Assembly (NCBI GenBank): GCA_964537965.1
Contig: CAZIDB010000154.1
Location: 1 to 11,275 of the forward strand
From: SURF-24 sp964537965
GTDB lineage: Bacteria; Bacteroidota; Ignavibacteria; Ignavibacteriales; SURF-24
DNA: 11,275 nucleotides
Direction of reading: 5' to 3'
This document shows, piece by piece, positions 1-5,417 of this stretch. Numbering within the stretch: position 1 is the first letter of the stretch; every line of letters starts with the position of its first letter. The translations under genes were made by a program, and so were the position numbers. The notes beneath the pieces were generated by a model. It was not told the origin of the DNA, searched no databases, and saw nothing but the letters and a program-made list of their open reading frames with translations.

Positions 1-1144
1 ATCCAGAATATTTGATTTAAACAATGCTAAAACGAGAATTAAGCGACCAATAGAATTGGAAACCTCAATTAATCTTGAGACGAGAGATGCCCTTGTTGCA
101 GAAGCAGAAGCTCAGTTAAAATATGATAATTATTTTGAGTGGAATGCAAATATTAATAATGTTGTTGTTCAGCTTAGAACTAATGTTCCTCATCTTTATG
201 ACTTCTGGATCGAAAACTGGTATCCCGCCCAGCTTAAACCGGAATTAAAACCCGACGGAATTATCTATGCTGCTTTTGGAGTAATTGGAAGAGAACCACA
301 CGCTTTTTATAATCCTGAAACAAATACTGGAATTTTGTTCAACACAGATAATTACGGCTCTTTGAGGAGCCTGGCCTTTGGTTTAGTTGCAGATATCGCA
401 AATAAAAAATATGAGAAGAATACAATACGTGGTATGTCTGCAGATTATAAGGGAAACGGATTTGTTCTTATTGGTCCCAAGGGGGCAAAGAAAACGGAAA
501 TATTCTATAGCTTACTTAAAAATGATGATATTACATTTCATTCCACGGATATAATGTTTGTTTCGCTTAACCATAAAAAAATACTTGCGGAAAATCCTGA
601 AAGAAAAATTTATATACCTACTTTTACTTCTGCTGCATTTCCAACTTTAACGGATCTATTCTACAGGAGCAAATGCGAGAATGTAATATCCAAAGCATCC
701 GAATGCGAAACTCGGGACTGCCAGCAGCCAAACGGATGCGATATGGATAGCGGTTATCCTTATTGCTTTAAGGCTTCTAAAGATTCTTATGCAATGCTGG
801 ATCCTTACTGGATTGGCGGTATGTACAAACATCTTAAAGAAATAAATATCAGAACAATCTTTATAATGAAAAGCGATTCCGGCAATGAGCAGATAAGACA
901 GCTTGATGCCCATGAAGCAGTGAGTATTTTGGAAAAGGGTTGGTCAAGCGGATTACTTACTCCGTCTGATCATAAAACTTTACCGTTTTATAATCTGCAT
1001 TTCGTTGTAAATACTCCGGAAAAAATAGAAGCTTATAAAGCTTTTTACCTCGAGATATTTAAGAAGGCAAAATGCTTTCTCATAAATGTTGAAAAAGGGA
1101 CTGATGAAGAAATCCAAAAGAGTATTCTTGATGTTATTAAGTAA
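1..1144 (+). CDS. P-loop protein with HPr kinase/PEPCK-like fold, 5'-partial
   Basis: The reading frame is open from the left edge: before the TTG at 56 it runs unbroken with residues such as RIFDLNNAKTRIKRPIE, so the gene starts outside the window and the TTG is internal. Numbering from that TTG, residues 135-152 form a hydrophobic strand plus a P-loop (GPKGAKKT, 140-147) and a helix, followed by a strand with STD (163-165), an order resembling HPr kinase and PEP carboxykinase. The loop is atypical: Lys146 stands where Walker A normally has Gly before K-T/S alignment is made. Residues 207-237 hold five Cys (207, 217, 222, 228, 237), followed by LDPYWIGG (248-255), a possible metal-binding or disulfide segment. 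The ends are soluble-looking, with no signal peptide or membrane segment visible. Family knowledge suggests nucleotide binding and perhaps phosphotransfer; substrate is unknown. It is convergent with the next gene. Confidence 0.75.
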   Translation, partial: SRIFDLNNAKTRIKRPIELETSINLETRDALVAEAEAQLKYDNYFEWNANINNVVVQLRTNVPHLYDFWIENWYPAQLKPELKPDGIIYAAFGVIGREPHAFYNPETNTGILFNTDNYGSLRSLAFGLVADIANKKYEKNTIRGMSADYKGNGFVLIGPKGAKKTEIFYSLLKNDDITFHSTDIMFVSLNHKKILAENPERKIYIPTFTSAAFPTLTDLFYRSKCENVISKASECETRDCQQPNGCDMDSGYPYCFKASKDSYAMLDPYWIGGMYKHLKEINIRTIFIMKSDSGNEQIRQLDAHEAVSILEKGWSSGLLTPSDHKTLPFYNLHFVVNTPEKIEAYKAFYLEIFKKAKCFLINVEKGTDEEIQKSILDVIK

Positions 1145-1156
1145 TTAATGAAAAAG

Positions 1157-1179
1157 ACTGCCGTGATTAACACGGCAGT
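1157..1179 (-). terminator. Rho-independent terminator of the SGNH hydrolase gene
   Basis: A perfect 9-bp inverted repeat, ACTGCCGTG / CACGGCAGT, encloses a 5-nt loop (ATTAA). Read on the minus strand the stem is followed by CTTTTTC, a short U-tract, and it lies just after the TAA of the minus-strand hydrolase. Read on the plus strand the stem is followed by AAATGG, so it is unlikely to be a good terminator for the converging P-loop gene. Confidence 0.8.
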
Positions 1180-1192
1180 AAATGGAAGAACT

Positions 1193-1870
1193 TTATTTTT
1201 CCAATGCTTCAATCATTTTTTTAGCTACAAACTTATTTCCTTCTGCGCTAAGGTGAACTCCATCATAAGTAAGAATACCTTCGTGTAATTGTTTCGGGTT
1301 ATTGGCAAGTTCATATTCTAAAAAGGCAGTTCGTAAATCGCATAAGGCTGTACCGGTTTCCTTAGCTACTTTTCTGCTTATATCAGCATATTCATCAAGC
1401 ATCTTGTCAAGCTTGTTAAGGCTGTCTGATCGTTCTCCTACAACACTCGGAGTACAAAGTATAACACGGGCATTGTTCTCATTAATTTTGCCGATTAAAA
1501 ATTTCAATCCTTCTTCAAATTTTTCTTTCGTTGTACCACCGATTTTCAAATCCCAGTGCCACACATCATTAATACCTATATAAATAACAACGATGGTAGG
1601 TTTTTTAGAAAGAACATCTTTATCAAGACGTACGATCAGGTCAGGAACCTTGTGCCCGCTTATTCCTGCACCAATTATTTCAAGATTCAGATTCTTGTAC
1701 TTTGATGTCAGTGAATCCCGTACTAACCTTACATAGCCACCGGGTTTTTCTCCAAGTTCCGTAATTGAATCCCCAAAGAAAATAACTCTGTCGTTCTCTT
1801 TTAATCCTGATTGATAAGCAGCCATAAATAAAACAGTAATGGTTAATAAAATTGATTTTACTTTCCGCAT
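1193..1870 (-). CDS. Exported SGNH/GDSL-family hydrolase (esterase/lipase-like)
   Basis: A 225-residue protein with the SGNH hydrolase blocks in order: block I FFGDSIT with nucleophile Ser35, block II around GAGISG (67-72), block III YIGIND with Asn101, and block V DGVHL with Asp203 and His206. These supply the catalytic Ser, the oxyanion-hole Gly and Asn, and the Asp/His pair, so hydrolysis of an ester (a lipid, or an acetyl group on a sugar) is expected; the substrate cannot be read from sequence. The N-terminus is a short basic n-region (MRKVK) and a hydrophobic core (residues 6-18), a likely signal peptide. I chose the ATG at 1870 because it opens that signal peptide; in-frame ATG at 1897 and TTG at 1906 would only add a non-conserved stretch. 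No lipobox Cys is visible, so a periplasmic or secreted location is inferred. It is alone, with its own terminator. Confidence 0.9.
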   Translation of the reverse strand: MRKVKSILLTITVLFMAAYQSGLKENDRVIFFGDSITELGEKPGGYVRLVRDSLTSKYKNLNLEIIGAGISGHKVPDLIVRLDKDVLSKKPTIVVIYIGINDVWHWDLKIGGTTKEKFEEGLKFLIGKINENNARVILCTPSVVGERSDSLNKLDKMLDEYADISRKVAKETGTALCDLRTAFLEYELANNPKQLHEGILTYDGVHLSAEGNKFVAKKMIEALEK

Positions 1871-1930
1871 GATTGTTCCAATTGTTTTTCCAAACATACT
1901 TAGCAAAAATTAACTACGCAAGAATACAAT

Positions 1931-2023
1931 GTTGCAAGGATTGAAAGATGCAAGGATGGAAAGATGCAAGGATGGAAGTTGCAAGGATGGAAAGATGCAA
2001 GAATGGAAGAGGCAAGGTTGCAA
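1931..2023. repeat. Degenerate 15/16-bp tandem repeat, six units
   Basis: Six consecutive units of 15 or 16 bp with consensus GATGCAAGGATGGAA(A), starting at 1931, 1947, 1963, 1978, 1994 and 2009. Units 2 to 5 differ at only a few positions and the outer two are more diverged. The unit contains two related half-motifs (TGCAAGGA and GGATGGAA), so it may itself have grown from a shorter word. Variable unit length argues against a protein-coding repeat. Confidence 0.9.
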
Positions 2024-2060
2024 GTCACTTCATTTTGATGAATTAACAACTCGCAATTTC

Positions 2061-2089
2061 TCAGCCAGAGGCTGATCCCGTTTGCGGGA
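2061..2089. repeat. Two adjacent small hairpins
   Basis: TCAGCC-AGA-GGCTGA (2061-2075, 6-bp stem) is followed immediately by TCCCG-TTTG-CGGGA (2076-2089, 5-bp stem). Neither is followed by a T-run on either strand, so they do not look like terminators. A back-to-back pair of this kind is more like a dispersed palindromic element, but only one copy is visible here. Confidence 0.55.
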
Positions 2090-2154
2090 CAATTACCATT
2101 TTCCAATTTCAAATTGAACCGATGTCTTCTTAGCCTACGCCTCAGCCTTTCAAC

Positions 2155-2242
2155 TTAATGACTATTTAATGACTACAAATGACAATTGCATTACCACTGC
2201 ATTATAATTGAATTACCACAGAATAACAATTGAATTACAATC
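2155..2242. repeat. 11-bp tandem repeat, eight degenerate units
   Basis: Eight back-to-back 11-bp units without indels begin at 2155, 2166, 2177, 2188, 2199, 2210, 2221 and 2232. The first two are TTAATGACTAT and TTAATGACTAC; later ones include GCATTACCACT, GAATTACCACA and GAATTACAATC. The approximate consensus is GAATTACNANT. Alternate units resemble each other more closely, giving a 22-bp super-period from about 2182 on (ACAATTGCATTACCA, ATAATTGAATTACCA, ACAATTGAATTACAA at 2182, 2204, 2226). Confidence 0.85.
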
Positions 2243-2293
2243 GGCTAAACAACTGCAAATAAACATTCAACAATAATTACTAATCAGTAGAGA

Positions 2294-2740
2294 TTAGACC
2301 GTAACCTTAACCACAGCTTTATTTACATAGTCTTCAGAAACCATTGGAGCATGTGCATCTTCCGGAAAGAAGATTGCGAATGTTCCGGGCTTTAGAATAA
2401 TCCAGTTTGATGGATTGTCGCCATAGAATCCAATATCATTTTCGGAATCGTAAACTTGCTCAAGTCGATGGCAATCAAAAGTAGATTTCCAACCGATTGC
2501 TTCTGTTCCGTTTATAACAAGTTGGATGTCAATGTAATTCCTGTGGAATTCTAATTTAGCCTCATCCTTTGTACGACCCTTCTTGTTTGAAACGATAAAG
2601 TAAATATTTTTCTTATCGATTTCGTAATTACCGTTTTCCATTTCAACTAAATCTAGATTTGAAATATGTTCGAAGGCTTTTGCGAGTCCCGGATGCAAAC
2701 GATAATACTTGTAAGCGTTTTTTAACTTATCGATAATCAT
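2294..2740 (-). CDS. YhcH/YjgK/YiaL (NanQ, EbgC-type) family protein
   Basis: A 148-residue protein of typical length for this cupin-like family, whose members include sialic-acid anomerase NanQ (YhcH) and the beta subunit EbgC of an evolved beta-galactosidase. Family hallmarks seen: KLEFHRNYIDIQLVINGTE (62-80), with Glu64, His66 and Asp71 as likely metal ligands, and the C-terminal FFPEDAHAP (124-132) with His130, then a Lys-containing strand KAVVKV (141-146). Such proteins are cytoplasmic, bind a divalent metal, and assist opening or anomerisation of a sugar; the exact sugar here is unknown because no sialic-acid or galactoside genes are nearby. The ATG at 2740 is preceded by GAGGGA at proper spacing. 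It has its own promoter directly upstream and reads as a single-gene unit downstream of nfnB, on the same strand. Confidence 0.9.
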   Translation of the reverse strand: MIIDKLKNAYKYYRLHPGLAKAFEHISNLDLVEMENGNYEIDKKNIYFIVSNKKGRTKDEAKLEFHRNYIDIQLVINGTEAIGWKSTFDCHRLEQVYDSENDIGFYGDNPSNWIILKPGTFAIFFPEDAHAPMVSEDYVNKAVVKVTV

Positions 2741-2761
2741 GGTCCCTCGTTTATATTATTG

Positions 2762-2782
2762 TTGTTATAAATATTATAACAA
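2762..2782. promoter_or_regulatory. Perfect palindrome over the yhcH -10 box, candidate operator
   Basis: Arms TTGTTATAA and TTATAACAA are perfect inverted repeats separated by ATA. The palindrome covers the TATAAT -10 element (2773-2778) and the predicted start point of the YhcH-family gene, the position at which a bound repressor would block transcription. It has no following T-run, so it is not a terminator. The AT-rich arms could partly be chance. Confidence 0.5.
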
Positions 2783-2800
2783 TCAGTGTGAAAAAGTCAA
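2773..2800 (-). promoter_or_regulatory. Sigma-70-type promoter of the YhcH-family gene
   Basis: On the minus strand TTGACT (2800-2795) and TATAAT (2778-2773) are separated by 16 nt. The expected start point is about 2766, giving a leader of roughly 26 nt that carries the GAGGGA ribosome-binding site before the ATG at 2740. This is the strongest promoter match in the window. Confidence 0.65.
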
Positions 2801-2814
2801 TTGACCTGTATCAA
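2801..2814. promoter_or_regulatory. CRP/FNR-type box upstream of the YhcH-family gene
   Basis: TTGACCTGTATCAA matches the FNR-type consensus TTGAT-N4-ATCAA at nine of ten defined bases. Its centre (2807.5) lies about 41.5 bp upstream of the start point predicted from the TATAAT box, which is the classic class II activator position, directly abutting the -35 hexamer. That suggests activation by a CRP/FNR-family regulator (oxygen, redox, nitric oxide or cyclic nucleotide sensing cannot be told apart from the box alone). Confidence 0.5.
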
Positions 2815-2854
2815 GAATATTTTTTCGAACACAAAAAATTGTTCGTGATAGAAT

Positions 2855-4270
2855 CTATTTGTTCTTCAGGTATTCATCTATTGCCTGGGCAGCTTTTCTG
2901 CCAGCACCCATTGCCAATATTACTGTTGCACCGCCTGTAACAATATCACCTCCTGCAAATACACCTTCTTTGGATGTCTTCATTGTTTCTTCATTCACTA
3001 CAATATTACCCCATTTATTAAATTCCAAATCTGGCGTGGTTTTTTGTATTATCGGATTAGAACCATTTCCAATAGCCACAACTGCCATATCTATTTCAAG
3101 GATATGTTCAGAACCTTTAATAGCAACAGGTCTTCTTCTGCCAGAAGCATCCGGCTCACCTAATTCCATCTTCTGAAGTCTGACACCTTTTAACCAACCG
3201 TTATCACCAATAAACTCAAGTGGATTTTCAAGTAATAGGAATTCAATACCTTCCTGTTTTGCATGATGTACTTCTTCTTTTCTTGCGGGAAGCTCTACTT
3301 CGGAGCGCCTGTAAATAATGTAGGCATTTTTTGCTCCAAGACGTTTTGATGTTCGCACGGCATCCATTGCAGTGTTGCCACCACCAAATACTGCTACATT
3401 TTTATCTTTGCAATCAAATACCGGGGTATCAAAATCAGGAAAGTTGTATGCCTTCATAAGATTAACGCGTGTTAAAAATTCATTGGAAGAATAAACACCA
3501 TTCAAATTTTCACCAGGAATGTTTAGGAAGTAGGGAAGTCCTGCTCCTACTGCTATGAATACTGCATCATATCCGTTGGCTAACAGTTCGTCTATTGTAT
3601 CTGTAAATCCTATAACCGCATTAGTCTGGAAATCAACACCAAGTTTACTTAGCGCCTCAACTTCTGCTTTAACAATTTCCTTTGGTAAACGGAATTCAGG
3701 AATTCCATAAACTAAAACACCACCAAGTTCATGCAATGCTTCAAATACACTTACATCATGACCGCGCTGAATTAAATCTCCCGCACAACTTAAACCTGCC
3801 GGGCCGCTGCCGATAATAGCAATCTTCTTACCTGTTTTTGGTTTTAGTTCGGGAGTCCTTATTCCAACATGTTCCCTTTCCCAATCTGCTACAAATCTTT
3901 CAAGTCGGCCTATAGCAACAGGTTCATTCTTTTTACCGACTACACATACTGCTTCACATTGTTCTTCCTGCGGACACACTCTGCCGCATACGGCAGGGAG
4001 GACATTATCTTCTTTTATTTTTGCTGCAGCGGCAAGATAATCTCCTTGAGCAACAAGAGAAATGAAATCCCTGATTTTTACACCAACAGGGCAGCCGGTT
4101 GTACAGGTTGGCTTAGGGCATTGAATACATCTTAACGCTTCAAGTTTAGCAAGTTCCTCAGTAAATCCTAAATTGACTTCTTTAAAATTCTTATTGCGAA
4201 CGTCCGGTTCCTGTTCAGGCATCTGCTGCCTTTGTATTTTCATTCTATCTTTTCTTGAAATTTCTTCCAT
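2855..4270 (-). CDS. nfnB: NfnB, large subunit of electron-bifurcating NADH-dependent ferredoxin:NADP+ oxidoreductase
   Basis: A 471-residue GltD/GltA-like flavoprotein. Order of parts: two N-terminal iron-sulfur motifs (Cys48, 51, 56, 60 and Cys95, 99, 105, 109, the second in CGRVCPQEEQC), an FAD-binding GSGPAG (154-159) after KKIAII, an NADPH-site GGGNTAMDAVRTSKRLGA (about 296-313), and a second FAD motif near GVFAGGDIVTGGATV (436-450). In characterised Nfn enzymes this subunit holds the bifurcating FAD and two [4Fe-4S] clusters, one with a Glu ligand; Glu102 in the PQE stretch is a candidate. It oxidises NADPH (or the reverse) while coupling ferredoxin and NAD. Alone it could be mistaken for glutamate synthase small subunit, but no large subunit is present and nfnA lies directly upstream. 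I prefer the ATG at 4270, which has GAGGA just upstream, over the TTG at 4297. Confidence 0.9.
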   Translation of the reverse strand: MEEISRKDRMKIQRQQMPEQEPDVRNKNFKEVNLGFTEELAKLEALRCIQCPKPTCTTGCPVGVKIRDFISLVAQGDYLAAAAKIKEDNVLPAVCGRVCPQEEQCEAVCVVGKKNEPVAIGRLERFVADWEREHVGIRTPELKPKTGKKIAIIGSGPAGLSCAGDLIQRGHDVSVFEALHELGGVLVYGIPEFRLPKEIVKAEVEALSKLGVDFQTNAVIGFTDTIDELLANGYDAVFIAVGAGLPYFLNIPGENLNGVYSSNEFLTRVNLMKAYNFPDFDTPVFDCKDKNVAVFGGGNTAMDAVRTSKRLGAKNAYIIYRRSEVELPARKEEVHHAKQEGIEFLLLENPLEFIGDNGWLKGVRLQKMELGEPDASGRRRPVAIKGSEHILEIDMAVVAIGNGSNPIIQKTTPDLEFNKWGNIVVNEETMKTSKEGVFAGGDIVTGGATVILAMGAGRKAAQAIDEYLKNK

Positions 4271-4287
4271 AGAAATCCTCGTGCTAA

Positions 4288-4310
4288 TCCCCTCCAAAGC
4301 GGAGCGGGGA
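4288..4310. repeat. GC-rich hairpin between nfnA and nfnB
   Basis: TCCCCTCC pairs with GGA-GC-GGGGA (five plus three base pairs with a GC bulge and an AAAGC loop) in the 85-nt gap between the two nfn genes. It is strikingly GC-rich against its AT-rich surroundings. No T-run follows on the minus strand, so it should not terminate transcription. It may shape mRNA stability or be a dispersed palindrome. Confidence 0.5.
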
Positions 4311-4355
4311 AATTCAAATTGAGTTTAAAAGTTTCGCGTTTAATTCGTTTAGTAA

Positions 4356-5204
4356 TTAATTAGTTTGGATTGCTTTATTTAATTTGCATTCATGTTTTTC
4401 AAGAGCAGTTTTTTCCGAACTGTTATAAGTTCTGTTCCTTTGCATCAATACATCAAAATCAACTTTATGCGCATCAAATTCAGGTCCGTCTACACAAACG
4501 AAAACTGTTTTATTATCAACTGTAGCCCTGCATCCTCCGCACATCCCGGTACCATCTACCATTACAGGATTAAGACTTACGACAGTACGAATGCCAAACG
4601 GTCTTGTGGTTTCTGCTACAGCTTTCATCATTGGTATTGGACCGATAGCCAGTACAAAATCTATTTTTCTGCCTTCATCAATTAATGCTTTTAATTTTTG
4701 TGTAACAAATCCATGATAACCGTAACTGCCATCATCTGTTGTCGGATAAACCTCATCGCAGATTTGACGCATTTCATTTTCAAGTATTACAAGCTCTTTT
4801 GTTCTACCTCCGATAATTGAAATTGTATGATTACCTGCTTGCTTAAGAGCTACTGCAGTTGGATATGCAATTGCGGTTCCAACGCCGCCGCCAATACTTA
4901 CAGCCGTTCCAAACTTTTCTATATGAGAAGCTTTGCCCAGAGGACCAACAACATCTTTAATAAAATCTCCGCCAGACAACATATTGAGTTCTTTTGTTGT
5001 TTTACCTATTCCCTGTACAATGATTGTAATAGTGCCATCATCAATATTTGAGTCGGCGATTGTTAAGGGAATTCTCTCTCCATGATCATTCAACCTGATT
5101 ATAACGAATTGTCCGGCTTTTCTTTTGGAAGCAATTTTAGGAGCTTCAATTATAAACCGTTTTATGTTTGGGGCAAGAAATTCCGCTGATTTTATTTTAT
5201 ACAT
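4356..5204 (-). CDS. nfnA: NfnA, small subunit of electron-bifurcating NADH-dependent ferredoxin:NADP+ oxidoreductase
   Basis: A 282-residue protein of the ferredoxin-NADP reductase superfamily (sulfide dehydrogenase/PyrK-like). It has an FAD-binding stretch RIPLTIAD (44-51), GPLGKAS (87-93), an NAD-binding GGGVGTAIAYP (105-115), and a C-terminal [2Fe-2S] motif with Asp217, Cys222, Cys225 and Cys237. Known NfnA proteins hold their [2Fe-2S] cluster with one Asp and three Cys, which fits exactly. This subunit oxidises or reduces NADH and passes electrons to the NfnB subunit. It is the first gene of the operon, with nfnB 85 bp downstream. The ATG at 5204 lacks a Shine-Dalgarno sequence; the leader is A-rich (AGCCAAAAACAAAAACT), as often in Bacteroidota-type genes. 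PyrK and sulfide dehydrogenase subunit are alternatives, but pairing with nfnB makes Nfn much likelier. It is divergent from the transporter gene. Confidence 0.9.
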   Translation of the reverse strand: MYKIKSAEFLAPNIKRFIIEAPKIASKRKAGQFVIIRLNDHGERIPLTIADSNIDDGTITIIVQGIGKTTKELNMLSGGDFIKDVVGPLGKASHIEKFGTAVSIGGGVGTAIAYPTAVALKQAGNHTISIIGGRTKELVILENEMRQICDEVYPTTDDGSYGYHGFVTQKLKALIDEGRKIDFVLAIGPIPMMKAVAETTRPFGIRTVVSLNPVMVDGTGMCGGCRATVDNKTVFVCVDGPEFDAHKVDFDVLMQRNRTYNSSEKTALEKHECKLNKAIQTN

Positions 5205-5306
5205 AGTTTTTGTTTTTGGCTGTTTGAAAAAACGTAGCGCAAATATAGTTATTTATAGGTAAAGACAGTAGAGTAATTATTATTTCTATAAAGGATAAAC
5301 GGCTCT

Positions 5307-5325
5307 TGTTAAATACCTTTTAACA
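5307..5325. promoter_or_regulatory. Inverted repeat in the nfnA/transporter divergent spacer
   Basis: TGTTAAA and TTTAACA are perfect 7-bp arms around TACCT, placed near the middle of the 213-bp spacer between the divergent nfnA and transporter genes. It could be an operator, but the sequence is AT-rich and chance is possible. Further right, TTGCTT (5356) and TATTTA (5379) 17 nt apart are a weak candidate promoter for the transporter. Confidence 0.3.
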
Positions 5326-5417
5326 TGAAGACAATTAAATCGGTTTAACGCCTTATTGCTTTTTAGAAACTAATTAATTATTTAACGGCAGTCATAATTC
5401 CTATTTAAGGAAAAGAT

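Larger units (their letters stand above)
1871..2293. other. Repeat-rich non-coding region between the SGNH and YhcH genes
   Basis: About 420 bp without a credible gene. It contains a 15/16-bp tandem array (1931-2023), two adjacent small hairpins (2061-2089) and an 11-bp tandem array (2155-2242). A minus-strand frame at 1900-2112 is open only because the repeats happen to lack stops in it. The promoter of the hydrolase gene should lie near the left end, but I cannot pick out convincing boxes. Confidence 0.7.

Noticed and set aside
1900..2112. Minus-strand open frame of 70 codons over the repeat region
   Set aside because: Its peptide simply translates the 15/16-bp repeats, unit lengths change frame, and no ribosome-binding site or known domain is visible.
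1931..2242. CRISPR array
   Set aside because: Units are 11 or 15/16 bp, directly abutting, without unique spacers, and no cas-like gene is nearby.
2821..2845. Hairpin CGAACA / TGTTCG just after the nfnB stop as a terminator
   Set aside because: The stem is short and AT-rich, and on the minus strand it is followed by A residues, not a U-tract. It may still be a weak processing site.
2855..4270. Glutamate synthase small subunit (gltD)
   Set aside because: No large glutamate synthase subunit is adjacent, while a matching nfnA is directly upstream with the Asp-Cys3 cluster motif.
5240..5247. TATATTTG upstream of nfnA as a Bacteroidota-type -7 element
   Set aside because: It matches TAnnTTTG, but no TTG lies at the expected upstream distance, and the yhcH promoter in the same window looks like a normal sigma-70 type.
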